Notes: generated by a model from the letters alone, not told the origin. 64,000 bases of DNA from Nitrososphaerota archaeon (GCA_028867035.1 JAGWHB010000003.1:304960-368959); one strand, 5' to 3'. Counted from the stretch's first letter, positions 14,076-22,636 are shown. Translations and numbers: made by a program.

Positions 14076-16346
14076 GTGCGTTCTATTGAGCCTCTGACGA
14101 TAATAGTCATACTGTTACTTCTGGTTTCCCCGCTACTCCCGCGGATTGCAATGGCCCAGCTCTCGCAAGGCAATTGGGTCGTTACCGGGACGCAGGTGGT
14201 TCAGAACGAATCAATCACGCTGAATGGCAACCTCACAGTTGAGAGCGGTGGGAACCTCACACTTCGCAACGTCAACCTCGCCATGAACGTCCAGTCGAAC
14301 GGCCAGTACGGCATATTCGTGGAGGCCGGTGGGGCGCTCTATGTCTACAGGAGCAAAGTGACTTCCGTCGACCAAGTCCACAGATTCGCCCTCAAGGCTC
14401 AGGGAAGCGAGTTCGTCGCTTCAGGCAGCACGATTGAAAATGTGGGTTGGTGCTCCGCCAGCTACGCGAAGGAATGCCCCGTAGAAGGTGCCGGCGTTTT
14501 TGTGGGGACCAACGGTGCAGACATAGTAAATAACACGATCTCCGATGGAGGAATAGGGCTCATCCTTGCAGGGACACGTATCTCGGTAAGTCGGAATCTA
14601 ATAAGCCAGAACGACCTATTCGCACTCGAATTAAGTTCGGCAACCCACTGTGAGATCATCAACAATACAATGCTCGTGACTCCTGGAATGTCTCGCGGGG
14701 ACATCGCATATGTTATCACCTCTGACAATAACACGTTCTCCGGCAATACAATGGAGGAGACCAATCGTCCGGCGTGGCAATCGGGTGGAGGCATGGACGG
14801 AATAGCGTTGGTGAGTTCGGACCACAACGTGGTGTCGAAGAACAACATCTCTGTCGCGAACATTGCTGTGTTTCCCTACGAATCAAGCGACACCAATTTG
14901 CTTTACAACAGAATAGTTTCAGGAGAGGCTGCAATCTATGTGAGCCTAGTGGGCGTCAATGCCGAGGTGATAGGAAACGTAGTCACGAGTGTGTTCAACC
15001 AGGCTTGGGGAATTGTCATATCTCATGGTCAAGACTCGATCATAGTGGACAACACCCTCTCGGTTCAGGCAGGATACGCGATGGCCCTTGACCATTCGAG
15101 CGATGTGGCATTGATAGACAACAACGTCTCCGACATAGGCCAAGTCGGCGCCCTTCTGTATGATTCGAGCGGCGACACCCTCCTCGGCAATTCATTCTCA
15201 GGGGCGCAATATGGGTTGTTCATGACTTCTGGTTCCGACCATAACCTTGTCCAAGACAACAGCTTTAGCGGGAACCACAGTGTATTCGTGGTCGACTCCG
15301 GCGATAATCTGCTATACGGAAACAACTTCTACGACTCGAAGAACCACTACAAAGCGTTACCTAACGGTCCATTCGACAACGGCAACAACAGTTGGTATTC
15401 GGGAAGCCAAGGAAATTACTGGGAGTTGGGCGGGCTAGCGTATACAAGAGCGACGATAGCTCCATCCGGGAAGGAGTCGTTTTCGTTACCGAGTAGCCTA
15501 CCTCTTGTTCACCACAATGTTCCAAACCTCGTCCTAGTCTCAATACCTCCTCAGCCAACCTCAAACCAAATCGCAATGTCAACGATAAGGGACAAGACAA
15601 TGAGCATACCCTCAGGGTGCCTACTTGGGAATGTCACGATAATTGACAGCACCATAACTTTCGGAGCAACTGGACCGGTGTTGTTGGGGTGCGGCAACGC
15701 CGCGTCAATCACGATTGAGAATAGCAGACTAGTCGACGGGGGCTTCGGGTTCATTTTGGGGGCGGGGGGCCCTTCGTCTTCCTTGGTAGTGAAGAACAGC
15801 ACGGTAGACGGCGCATACATGCAGGACCTGGTGGGATTGGATTTCGTGCTCGAGAACGACACCTTTGTGAACCTGGAAACGGCGGGGACAAACGGAGCCG
15901 GAATACTCATCGAGAGCGCGCAGAACGTCACGATTACGGGGAGCGCCTTTTCCGACCTGCCGGGGCAAGGGGTGGGATTCTATTGTGGTGCAGCGTTCCG
16001 ATCTTTACTCGTCACTGGGAATACGTTCCGTAACACGATTGGAGGTCCTATTAACTCGGCCTGTCTTGCAACCCCCGACGTCGTTATAGCGAACAACGAA
16101 ATCTATAACGCCTGGTCTGCCTATTTCCAGATGATCCTAACAACTACGTCTGTTACCAAAACCCTGGTAACTAGTAGCACATCAAGTCCGTCCTTGAATT
16201 CCATGACATCGACAACCACATCGAGCGGATCATCAATCTCGAGCGGAGGCGGAGGAATTCCCGAGTTCCCCTTCCAACTTCTAGCCGCGACAGTAATCAC
16301 CTCACTGATTGTGGCATCGTATGCGCTGTCTCGCCGTAAGCGTTAG
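14076..16346 (+). CDS. Secreted beta-helix surface protein with PEFG-like sorting tail
   Basis: A 756-residue exported protein. The signal peptide is about residues 1-27 (PLTIIVILLLLVSPLLPRIAMA). Residues 60-700 are a NosD-like right-handed beta-helix with many copies of the turn pattern xxNxIxxxxxGI and abundant Asn. A Ser/Thr linker precedes GGIPEFPFQ, one membrane helix and SRRKR, the layout of the thaumarchaeal PEFG-CTERM signal by which an archaeosortase anchors proteins at the surface. GTG start at 14076. It may bind or degrade polysaccharide, but no catalytic site is evident. It is the only gene between repeats R2 and R3. Confidence 0.88.
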   Translation: MRSIEPLTIIVILLLLVSPLLPRIAMAQLSQGNWVVTGTQVVQNESITLNGNLTVESGGNLTLRNVNLAMNVQSNGQYGIFVEAGGALYVYRSKVTSVDQVHRFALKAQGSEFVASGSTIENVGWCSASYAKECPVEGAGVFVGTNGADIVNNTISDGGIGLILAGTRISVSRNLISQNDLFALELSSATHCEIINNTMLVTPGMSRGDIAYVITSDNNTFSGNTMEETNRPAWQSGGGMDGIALVSSDHNVVSKNNISVANIAVFPYESSDTNLLYNRIVSGEAAIYVSLVGVNAEVIGNVVTSVFNQAWGIVISHGQDSIIVDNTLSVQAGYAMALDHSSDVALIDNNVSDIGQVGALLYDSSGDTLLGNSFSGAQYGLFMTSGSDHNLVQDNSFSGNHSVFVVDSGDNLLYGNNFYDSKNHYKALPNGPFDNGNNSWYSGSQGNYWELGGLAYTRATIAPSGKESFSLPSSLPLVHHNVPNLVLVSIPPQPTSNQIAMSTIRDKTMSIPSGCLLGNVTIIDSTITFGATGPVLLGCGNAASITIENSRLVDGGFGFILGAGGPSSSLVVKNSTVDGAYMQDLVGLDFVLENDTFVNLETAGTNGAGILIESAQNVTITGSAFSDLPGQGVGFYCGAAFRSLLVTGNTFRNTIGGPINSACLATPDVVIANNEIYNAWSAYFQMILTTTSVTKTLVTSSTSSPSLNSMTSTTTSSGSSISSGGGGIPEFPFQLLAATVITSLIVASYALSRRKR

Positions 16347-16399
16347 CTCTCGCCAGGAGGTGACCTGGGCGCCTCGGTGAACCATCCTTGAAGTACGTC

Positions 16400-16487
16400 A
16401 CGGGTTCGATATTGCTGCGGAATGAACCCGTTTCGTTTCGATACCATTTCTAACTGCGAAATTGCACCGGTTCCCGTCGGGCCCGCA
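16400..16487 (+). repeat. tRNA-Lys 3'-end repeat R3, long form
   Basis: ACGGGTTCGAT (16400-16410), a 60-base insert, then TTCCCGTCGGGCCCGCA (16471-16487). The start forms an ACGGGTT...AACCCGT inverted pair. After the core, CAATATGAACTCTGTTTG is shared with R8 and nearly with R2 and R4, so the repeat continues beyond the tRNA tail. It separates the PEFG protein from the cyclase gene. Confidence 0.85.
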
Positions 16488-16634
16488 AAGCTCAATATGA
16501 ACTCTGTTTGGCTGGTGGGGTTTGAGTCCAGGTATTTCATGAACGAGCTTTTGCTCGTGGATTCGAGCAGCAAATCACCCCGCAGCATTACAAACAATTT
16601 TATTCCCACATTGGGTCAATGACGGAGGGATTAG

Positions 16635-18578
16635 TTGTCAGAAGGCGAGCGGAGGCTCGTAGCAATCATGTTTACTGACATGGTGGGGTACACTGCTCTG
16701 GGACAAAGGAACGAGTCCCTGTCATTAGCTCTTGTAGAGGAGCAGAGGAAGATCATCAGGCCAATCCTGGCCAGGCACAACGGAAGGGAGGTCAAGACCA
16801 TGGGAGACGCATTCTTAGTGGAGTTCTCAAACGTCGTGGACGCCGTCCGATGTGCCTACGACATACAGAGAGGGATAAGGGAGTTCAACCTCTCTCTCGC
16901 CTCTGAGAAGAGAATCCATCTCAGAATCGGCATCCATCTAGGCGAGGTAGTGGAGTTCCAAGGCGATCTCTCTGGAGACGCAGTCAATGTCGCTTCGAGG
17001 ATAGAGGCGCTGGCAGAGGGTGGTGGGGTCTGCCTTACCCGTCAAGTATACGATCACGTCCGGAACAAGTTGGACTTCCAGCTTTCTAGCCTTGGCATGA
17101 AGACCTTGAAGAACGTGGACTCTCCCGTCGAGATCTTCAAAGTCGAAATGCCATGGGAAGAGGCCACGTCAAGAGCGGCAACGAATCTGGACCTCAAACG
17201 TATCGCCGTCCTACCTTTCGCGAGTATGAGCCCTGACCCGAATGACGCCTTCTTTGCCGACGGCATCACCGAGGAAGTAATCTCTACGCTCTCAAACATC
17301 AGCGGCTTGCACGTGATTTCGAGGACTTCTGTAATGGGGTTCAAGGGGGCGACAAAGAAGTTGAAAGACATAGGCCACGAGCTTGAGGTGGGGTCCGTCT
17401 TAGAGGGGAGCCTGAGGAAGGCGGGGAACCGAGTCCGCGTCACAGCTCAGCTCATCAGTGTGAGCAACGATCAGCACCTTTGGGCAGAGAGTTACGACAG
17501 AGAGCTGGACGACATATTCGCCGTGCAGACGGACATTGCCAGGCAGGTAGCCGAAGCGCTTCGGGTGAGGATTCTATCCTCTGAAGTGGACAGAATTGGC
17601 AGAAAGCCCACGTCCAGTACGAAGGCGCATACGATGTACCTGACGGGGAGGTTTCATTGGAATAGGAGGGATGTGGATAGTATGAGGAAGGCCCAAGAAT
17701 ATTTCCGGCTTGCAGTCAAAGAAGATCCTGATTTCGCCCTGGGATACGTTGGTCTGGCAGACTGCCATTTTCTTTTGGCATCGAACTTTCGCCTCGATTT
17801 TGAAGAGAATCTCAGGCAAGGCAGAGTCCTGGTCGCGAGGGCTCTTGAACTGGAGCCGGACCTGGCTGAAGCACACGCCTCCAGAGGAGGGATTCTGCAG
17901 ACCAATTTCGAATTTGCTGAAGCAGAAAAGGAGTTCAAAAGAGCGATTGAATTGAAACCAAGCTACGCCTCAGCCCACCAGTGGTACTCGATGCTTCTGT
18001 CCTTCCAATCGAGGTGGGACGAGGCTTTTCAAGAGATACAACTGGCGGCTGAACTCGATCCCCTCTCCCCAATAATTAATGCCGTCCTGAGTGACTATCT
18101 TCTCTACCACCAGAAAGAAGGTGACAAGGCACTTGAACTGGCGAAGAGAGGCCTGGAGTTGAACCCAGGCCAGCCGTTTCCGCATTACCGTGCGGCCATC
18201 AAGTATGGCGAGATGAAGATGTTCGAAGAAGCCAGACGCGAAATGGATATTGCCCTCGAACTGAGTCGTGAATCCTATCCTCACTTCAAGAGCCTAGCGG
18301 ATGTGACAATCGCCTACTTCGAAGGGGAAAAGCCTACCGTGCGTAGGCTTTTGCCTCAGTTGGAAGCCCATTTGGGAGGCATGATGGGGGTGCAGGCTGT
18401 GGAAATTGCGGGTTTCTACTTCTGGCTGGGAGATGATGAAAAGGGGTTCGAATGGCTAGAGCGTTCGTTAGCCCAAAAAGAACTCCGCCTCGCAATGCTC
18501 AGACAGGATGAACGCTTCGGCACTGTCCGTAACGACCCGAGGTTTCTAGACGTATTCAGCAGGATGGGACTGGCGTAG
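16635..18578 (+). CDS. Class III adenylate cyclase fused to TolB-like and TPR domains
   Basis: A 647-residue cytoplasmic protein predicted to make cAMP. The N-terminal cyclase domain (about 5-165) has all six key residues with canonical spacing: metal-binding Asp15 (FTDMVGYT) and Asp58 (TMGDAF), adenine-selecting Lys54 and Asp111, and transition-state Asn118 and Arg122 (VNVASRIEAL). A TolB/FlgO-like domain follows (about 190-320, ADGITEEVISTL, VLEGSLRKAG), then TPR repeats to the end. The same TolB-TPR unit occurs in the protein at 10.4-13.1 kb. TTG start at 16635 behind GGAGG. The domain order is common in bacteria and class III cyclases are uncommon in archaea, so transfer is likely. It is the only gene between R3 and R4. 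Confidence 0.92.
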   Translation: MSEGERRLVAIMFTDMVGYTALGQRNESLSLALVEEQRKIIRPILARHNGREVKTMGDAFLVEFSNVVDAVRCAYDIQRGIREFNLSLASEKRIHLRIGIHLGEVVEFQGDLSGDAVNVASRIEALAEGGGVCLTRQVYDHVRNKLDFQLSSLGMKTLKNVDSPVEIFKVEMPWEEATSRAATNLDLKRIAVLPFASMSPDPNDAFFADGITEEVISTLSNISGLHVISRTSVMGFKGATKKLKDIGHELEVGSVLEGSLRKAGNRVRVTAQLISVSNDQHLWAESYDRELDDIFAVQTDIARQVAEALRVRILSSEVDRIGRKPTSSTKAHTMYLTGRFHWNRRDVDSMRKAQEYFRLAVKEDPDFALGYVGLADCHFLLASNFRLDFEENLRQGRVLVARALELEPDLAEAHASRGGILQTNFEFAEAEKEFKRAIELKPSYASAHQWYSMLLSFQSRWDEAFQEIQLAAELDPLSPIINAVLSDYLLYHQKEGDKALELAKRGLELNPGQPFPHYRAAIKYGEMKMFEEARREMDIALELSRESYPHFKSLADVTIAYFEGEKPTVRRLLPQLEAHLGGMMGVQAVEIAGFYFWLGDDEKGFEWLERSLAQKELRLAMLRQDERFGTVRNDPRFLDVFSRMGLA

Positions 18579-19106
18579 CAACGCCGATTAGACCTCCATT
18601 TCAGGCTCGAAGTCGGGGGATTCCATGGTCCACTTCCAGAGAATGCATTGCGAAGTGTAGGCGCTTCAGAAATGGCTGGGTGAAAGTAATCTCCGGTCGC
18701 TTGGATTTCCACTGCTTTGAGTCGTTTGACTACACACGGATGTTGTCAAATGAGGACATTGATGAGAGGATTCGCCTAGTTTTCTAAGCGGATCCCTCAG
18801 GATTTGAACCCAAATCCGGGTACGTTTCTGACCCGGTAGATCGAGCGGCGTCGACCGTCGCTCACGAAACGAGTTCTAACCCATGGGGAACGGACAAGCG
18901 ATACCAATTCTAGGACTGTTTTCGGTCCAGGTCCCGTCGGGCCCGCAAAGCTCGATTTGAATTCTGTTTGACCGAAGGAGTCAGAATCAAGCTATTAGCT
19001 AGTTCTGGAACCCGGGTGGAAGTCCCGCCGACCGCAGACCTTCACCATTCTGCGCTAACCAGGGACCCTCGCCCCAAAGGTTATTGACGCCCATCGCGAT
19101 TGCTCG
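18579..19106. other. Gene-free stretch with repeats R4 and S1 and a possible coding remnant
   Basis: About 530 bases. 18579-18787 contains an open tail without a start, reading WVKVISGRLDFHCFESFDYT and ending at 18787, possibly the end of a lost gene. 18800-18850 has tRNA-like pieces (GGATTTGAACCCAAATCC). Repeats R4 and S1 occupy 18869-19035. Nothing else can be supported. Confidence 0.45.
18869..19035 (+). repeat. Composite repeat: tRNA-Lys tail R4 plus second-tRNA tail S1
   Basis: R4: ACGAGTTCTAA (18869-18879), 51 bases, then GTCCCGTCGGGCCCGC (18931-18946). It continues through TTGAATTCTGTTTGACCGAA and CAAGCTATTAGCTAGTTC to S1, CCCGGGTGGAAGTCCCGCCGACCGC (19011-19035), which looks like the T-arm and acceptor end of a different tRNA. 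The 105-base stretch from the R core to the S end recurs nearly intact at 27887-27992. Confidence 0.82.
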
Positions 19107-19943
19107 ATGTCGAAGCGACACACCTTGCCATTTGCTAGCGCCAACGGAGTGAACCTGTACTACGAGTTGAATGGAGAACGCGGAGACCCGATGATGCTCA
19201 TCCATGGTTCCTGGGGCGACCATGCCAACTGGCAGGCGGTGGTGCCAGGCCTCTCCAAGTCTTTTCGAGTCCTGACCTACGACAGAAGGGGGCATAGCCA
19301 TAGCGAAAAAGCACGCACACAGGGAAGTTTCGACGAAGACGCCCAGGACGCATCGGCCCTTCTTTCCTCTCTTGGCATCACTTCGGCTCACATCGTGGGG
19401 AACTCTGGCGGCTCCATAATTGCCCTCAAGCTAGCAGGCAAGCAACCTTCTGTTTTTCAGAGCTTGGCCATCCACGAGCCTCCGCTCCTCGACCTACCGC
19501 TGGACGATCCTTCAGTAGCGGCAAAGCTGAGAGAAGGGAAAAGTCGGGCGGAGGCCGTCGTGAAGGTCTTGGAGACTGGCGACAGGCCCCGTGGGGCTCG
19601 TCAATTTGTAGATACCATAGCCTTTGGACCGGGAGCGTGGGATAAGCTGCCTCCTCAGCTCAGGCAGACCTTCGTCAACAATGCGGACACTTGGCTTGAT
19701 GAAATGAGGGACTCCCAGGGCCTCGTCGTAGACTTTGAATCTCTTTCAAAGTTCCACAAACCGACGCTCTTGTCCTACGGTGGCAAGAGTGCGCCATTTT
19801 TCAGACCCATAGTAGAGAAGCTCGCGGGCGTAATCCCGGGCTCAAGACTGGAGACCTACCCCGACGATGGTCATACACCGCACATCTCCAATCCAGATGA
19901 ATTCGTCAGACGAGTCACAGCGTTCGCGAAGTCTTCGAGCTGA
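19107..19943 (+). CDS. Alpha/beta hydrolase
   Basis: A 278-residue alpha/beta hydrolase of the epoxide hydrolase/haloperoxidase-like type. Visible elements are the oxyanion block MLIHGSWGDHANW, YDRRGHSHSE after strand 4, the nucleophile elbow VGNSGGSI (Ser), the acid region after strand 6, and DDGHTPHISNP with the catalytic His. Substrate cannot be told. ATG start at 19107. It lies between tRNA-tail S1 upstream and S2 directly downstream, so it looks like a single-gene block of the array. Confidence 0.9.
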   Translation: MSKRHTLPFASANGVNLYYELNGERGDPMMLIHGSWGDHANWQAVVPGLSKSFRVLTYDRRGHSHSEKARTQGSFDEDAQDASALLSSLGITSAHIVGNSGGSIIALKLAGKQPSVFQSLAIHEPPLLDLPLDDPSVAAKLREGKSRAEAVVKVLETGDRPRGARQFVDTIAFGPGAWDKLPPQLRQTFVNNADTWLDEMRDSQGLVVDFESLSKFHKPTLLSYGGKSAPFFRPIVEKLAGVIPGSRLETYPDDGHTPHISNPDEFVRRVTAFAKSSS

Positions 19944-19967
19944 ATCCAGGGGATTTCTGTCCGGCAT

Positions 19968-19991
19968 GCCGGGTTCAAATCCCGGCGACCG
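19968..19991 (+). repeat. Second-tRNA 3'-end repeat S2
   Basis: GCCGGGTTCAAATCCCGGCGACCG is a perfect T-arm (CCGGG-TTCAAAT-CCCGG) followed by the start of an acceptor strand, CGACCG. It is the best-preserved copy of the S family and implies a source tRNA beginning GCGGTCG, which is not in this window. It begins 24 bases after the hydrolase stop. Confidence 0.75.
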
Positions 19992-20067
19992 TGTCCACAG
20001 GGGATCTCTTGAGAACCGTCAGCGAACTGGGTGTGGCATTCCTTACCTACGATTATCAAAACCTTTA

Positions 20068-20931
20068 ATGACACCTGCGCCACGTTTGTCCCCGTATTCG
20101 GACTTGGGAGAGGTCGAACCGAATTCTGCGGGGTTCAGTGATATCGACAAATCCAAAGATACGCAGTACTTTGTCGACTTCGTCGATAGAGTTCGCTTGG
20201 AGAAGGGTGTAAAAGAAGGAAAGGAACTCTCGTTTTCCCTTCTCAGGCTGAGGCCCGGTGACGCTGTGTTGGATGTCGGGTGCGGCGCCGGCGACGACGT
20301 CCTATCGCTAGCTAAGATTGTCGGCGAGAGCGGTCGGGCAATCGGGATCGACAACAGCGAAGCCATGGTCTCAGAAGCGAGAAGACGAGCAGCGCAGTCG
20401 ACCGCTGCGAATGCCCAGTTTCTCCTTGGGAGCATCTATCATATCGATTTCCCGGACCAGACCTTCAACGGCGTCATGGCGGACAGAGTCTTCCAGCACC
20501 TCGAAGACCCCCACAAAGCGTTCACCGAGGTGGTCAGAGTAGCGAAAAAAGGGAACGGAAGGATAGTCGTTCACGATCCGGATTGGGATTCGCTTGTCAT
20601 AGACTCCGAGTTCAAGGAGGTCACGCGAAAGATCACCAAAGCACGATCAGATTGGCTCAAGAACGGCAAGGCAGGAAGTAGAGTATACGGAATGTTCAAG
20701 GAAGCAGGCCTCGCCAATGTCACCATAAGCGGCTGGTCGCCTATCTTTACAGACTACAATTATTCCTTTCAGCATCTTCAACTAGAGAAGGCATCAAGAG
20801 ACGCTGCGGAGGAAGGTCTGATTTCAGTCGAAGAGAGGGCAAAGTGGGTTGCTGACCTTCGAAAGAAGGGGGAGCAGGGACGCTTCTTCGCTGCCTTCAC
20901 GGCTTTCATAGCTGCTGGAACTAGGCCGTAA
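20068..20931 (+). CDS. SAM-dependent methyltransferase (class I)
   Basis: A 287-residue class I methyltransferase. Motif I is [13 protein letters not shown] (about residue 70), then [12 protein letters not shown] (motif II acidic residue), [28 protein letters not shown] and [10 protein letters not shown]. The pattern is that of UbiE/arsenite-methyltransferase-like small-molecule enzymes; the substrate is unknown. I start at ATG 20068 because upstream in-frame codons run through repeat S2 and the end of the hydrolase gene, and a TATA-like CCTTTAAT lies just before. It sits between S2 and S3/R5. Confidence 0.88.
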   Translation: MTPAPRLSPYSDLGEVEPNSAGFSDIDKSKDTQYFVDFVDRVRLEKGVKEGKELSFSLLRLRPGDAVLDVGCGAGDDVLSLAKIVGESGRAIGIDNSEAMVSEARRRAAQSTAANAQFLLGSIYHIDFPDQTFNGVMADRVFQHLEDPHKAFTEVVRVAKKGNGRIVVHDPDWDSLVIDSEFKEVTRKITKARSDWLKNGKAGSRVYGMFKEAGLANVTISGWSPIFTDYNYSFQHLQLEKASRDAAEEGLISVEERAKWVADLRKKGEQGRFFAAFTAFIAAGTRP

Positions 20932-21004
20932 GTCACGACCCGAGTCACTGGGGTGTCTACCCAACCCAGAATTCGATCCGCTGAGAATTTCCAACATGTT
21001 TGGA

Positions 21005-21026
21005 GTTCGGAAATCCCGGCGACCGC
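21005..21026 (+). repeat. Second-tRNA 3'-end repeat S3
   Basis: GTTCGGAAATCCCGGCGACCGC shares AATCCCGGCGACCGC exactly with S4. The 5' arm of the T-stem is degraded. It lies 73 bases after the methyltransferase stop and 22 bases before R5. Confidence 0.7.
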
Positions 21027-21047
21027 TGGCTAGACTCGCGCTGTTCC

Positions 21048-21130
21048 TCGGGTTCGAGCCCATTGCGGCATGGACCCGTTTTTCGTAACCACTTCCAGAC
21101 GCGTTTTTTGAAGCGGTTCCCGTCGGGCCC
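21048..21130 (+). repeat. tRNA-Lys 3'-end repeat R5, long form
   Basis: TCGGGTTCGAG (21048-21058), a 58-base insert similar to those of R2 and R3 (TGCGGCATGGACCCGTTT), then TTCCCGTCGGGCCC (21117-21130). The final GC of the core is lost. The toxin-antitoxin promoter begins right after it. Confidence 0.8.
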
Positions 21131-21146
21131 AATAACCCTTAAATCC

Positions 21147-21168
21147 TTGTAGACGCTCATGTTTACAA
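21147..21168. promoter_or_regulatory. Inverted repeat before the RHH-RelE module
   Basis: TTGTAGAC-GCTCAT-GTTTACAA has one mismatch between its arms and ends 3 bases before the antitoxin ATG, downstream of the TATA-like CCTTAAATCC. A ribbon-helix-helix antitoxin would be expected to bind such a site. Confidence 0.55.
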
Positions 21169-21171
21169 GCC

Positions 21172-21399
21172 ATGACAACCACGCAGGTGCAGGTCAGAAT
21201 CCCCGAGGAGCTCGTGAATGAAATAGACCACTGGATCGCCCAGGGTAGGTTCTCGAGTCGGAGCGAAGCTGTCAAGACCATCGTGACGCTCTACAAGGAG
21301 CGCGAGCGTACGCGAAAATTTTACGAAATGCTGTCGACCGAGAGCGAAGAAGCCAGGAAGCACCCTGAATCGCTTATTCCTCTGAAAGACGTCTTTTGA
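21172..21399 (+). CDS. Ribbon-helix-helix antitoxin (CopG/ParD type)
   Basis: A 75-residue protein: the ribbon TQVQVRIPEELVNEIDHW, then GRFSSRSEAVKTIVTLY gives the strand-helix-helix DNA-binding fold. The acidic C-terminus (TESEEARKHPES) should block the toxin. ATG start directly after an inverted repeat. Its TGA stop overlaps the TTG start of the toxin. It occupies the short block between R5 and R6 together with the toxin. Confidence 0.9.
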   Translation: MTTTQVQVRIPEELVNEIDHWIAQGRFSSRSEAVKTIVTLYKERERTRKFYEMLSTESEEARKHPESLIPLKDVF

Positions 21400-21662
21400 C
21401 GTATTCCGTACTGTTCCGGCCGAAGGCCGCGCGGTCCCTAAGGAAGCTTCAGCGTTCAATTGGAACACGTATTCAGGAGTCGCTGAAAGGCCTCGAACGT
21501 TCTCCCGAAGTCGGAGAGCAATTGAAACCTTCAAAGTTTTGGAAGGTCAGGGTGGGTGACTACCGCGTAATCTATGAGATTGATAAAACATCAAACCGTG
21601 TCATTATTCTCTTTGTAGGTCATAGGAAGAACGTGTATGATGAATTTTCAAGGCTGGTCTAA
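21396..21662 (+). CDS. RelE-type toxin
   Basis: An 88-residue RelE/ParE toxin with FRPKAARSLRKLQRSIGTRI, then KFWKVRVGDYRVIYEIDK, the family hallmark, and FVGHRKNVYDEF at the C-terminus. It starts at TTG 21396, overlapping the antitoxin stop by four bases (TTGA), as in the pair at 29.4 kb. Repeat R6 starts 27 bases after its stop. Confidence 0.92.
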   Translation: MTYSVLFRPKAARSLRKLQRSIGTRIQESLKGLERSPEVGEQLKPSKFWKVRVGDYRVIYEIDKTSNRVIILFVGHRKNVYDEFSRLV

Positions 21663-21689
21663 TCGCTTGATGGCATCGAGTAGTAGGGC

Positions 21690-21742
21690 GAGTTCGGGTC
21701 CAGTTCCAGCACGGTACACCGCGCGGGTTCCGTCGGGCCCGC
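21690..21742 (+). repeat. tRNA-Lys 3'-end repeat R6
   Basis: GAGTTCGGGTCCAGTTCCAG (21690-21709) leads to GGGTTCCGTCGGGCCCGC ending at 21742. It is closely similar to R9 (29645-29697), including the upstream 20 bases; both follow a RelE gene. This suggests R6 and R9 are one sub-type that travels with RHH-RelE modules. Confidence 0.82.
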
Positions 21743-21761
21743 TCAGAACCGAACCCCCGGC

Positions 21762-21784
21762 GGTTCGATTCCCGTCGGGCCCGC
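21762..21784 (+). repeat. tRNA-Lys 3'-end repeat R7 (best-preserved)
   Basis: These 23 bases, beginning GGTTCGATTCCCGTCGGG and ending CCCGC, are identical to tRNA-Lys 5167-5189. R7 lies only 20 bases after R6, so the block between them is empty. It is the most recent-looking copy and opens the 6.1-kb block holding the redox operon. Confidence 0.9.
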
Positions 21785-21954
21785 CTTATGATTTGTTTAG
21801 TAGTAGTGCGAATTCGAAAGGACCCGCTTAGAGAACTAGGTCAATCCTGTAGACGCCGTTTGACAACACATGCAATGTGTCCAATCACTTCCATGGAACA
21901 AGGAGTAGCGGTTCCCCCAAATTAGGCGCAGACCAGACGGAATCCTCTGGCGAA

Positions 21955-22575
21955 CTAATACTCGTGCACGCACTCGGGCGCCCCTCTTGCTAAAGCTTGT
22001 CTAAGCTTCACCTGGGGCCTTTTTAGTGCCTGTCGGAGGAAGACAGTGTGGAAAGTATCGCATGTGAGCGTCGGATACTTCTTGGCCAATTTCAGAATGG
22101 GGCAATTCTTGCTAATGATTAGTTGGCCGTCCCCTTCTTTCCTCGCCTCAGGCTGAAACCCGAACTCTGTAAGGGCTGGAAGTAAGGCATCCACGCCGGG
22201 AACACGCCCAACGCTATTCGCGAGCACATGCCCCGCAGAGTCGTACAACCTTTTCGTTTTTTCGGGGCCCAAGTCCTTCTCTATCGCCATTGTCAATAGC
22301 TCTGCGACGAGGTCGTACTTCGACGAGATCCTAGCTCGACCGTCTGGGCTAACCGAGTAAAGTTTGCCCGGCCGCCCCCGTCCACTCTTCTTGAAGTACG
22401 ATGTCACGAGGTTCTGTGCTGCCATGTCCTCTAGGTGTCTTCTCGCCACGCTGAGATTCATCGAGAGCTTCGAGGCGAGTGTCTCGGCGGTGGTCTCTCC
22501 ATCGAGGAGAATGACAAGTATCCTCTGTTTCGTCTCTCCGAGCGAAGACTGACTCATGCGCGGTCGTCCATTCAC
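21955..22575 (-). CDS. SufR-like iron-sulfur transcriptional regulator
   Basis: A 206-residue DeoR/ArsR-type winged-helix regulator. The N-terminal HTH is clear (TKQRILVILLDGETTAETLA, SVARRHLEDM, wing GRGRPGKLYSVS). The C-terminal domain carries Cys residues in NCPILKLAKKYP, LTCDTFH and APECVHEY, matching the C..C..C ligand layout of SufR-type sensors that hold an Fe-S cluster. It should sense iron, oxygen or oxidant stress. Start ATG at 22573-22575 (an internal ATG lies at residue 7). It is divergent from a four-gene redox operon across a perfect palindrome at 22594-22617. Confidence 0.85.
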   Translation of the reverse strand: MNGRPRMSQSSLGETKQRILVILLDGETTAETLASKLSMNLSVARRHLEDMAAQNLVTSYFKKSGRGRPGKLYSVSPDGRARISSKYDLVAELLTMAIEKDLGPEKTKRLYDSAGHVLANSVGRVPGVDALLPALTEFGFQPEARKEGDGQLIISKNCPILKLAKKYPTLTCDTFHTVFLRQALKRPQVKLRQALARGAPECVHEY

Positions 22576-22593
22576 AAGAGCTTATTAAGCGTC

Positions 22594-22617
22594 TTCTATG
22601 GGTTTTATGCCATAGAA
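22594..22617. promoter_or_regulatory. Perfect inverted repeat between SufR-like regulator and redox operon
   Basis: TTCTATGG (22594-22601), an 8-base spacer, and CCATAGAA (22610-22617) form a perfect inverted repeat. It lies 18 bases before the regulator start and 19 bases before the ATG of the rightward operon, next to a TATA-like GCTTAATAAG serving the regulator. Well placed to control both promoters; binding by the SufR-like protein is inferred. Confidence 0.7.
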
Positions 22618-22636
22618 AGCATTATAGCAGGGCACA

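Noticed and set aside
18797-18860. tRNA-like stretch GGATTTGAACCCAAATCC with CCGGGT...ACCCGG on the minus strand
   Set aside because: The presumed anticodon stem leaves a 9-base loop and no acceptor stem closes; at best a degraded tRNA remnant.
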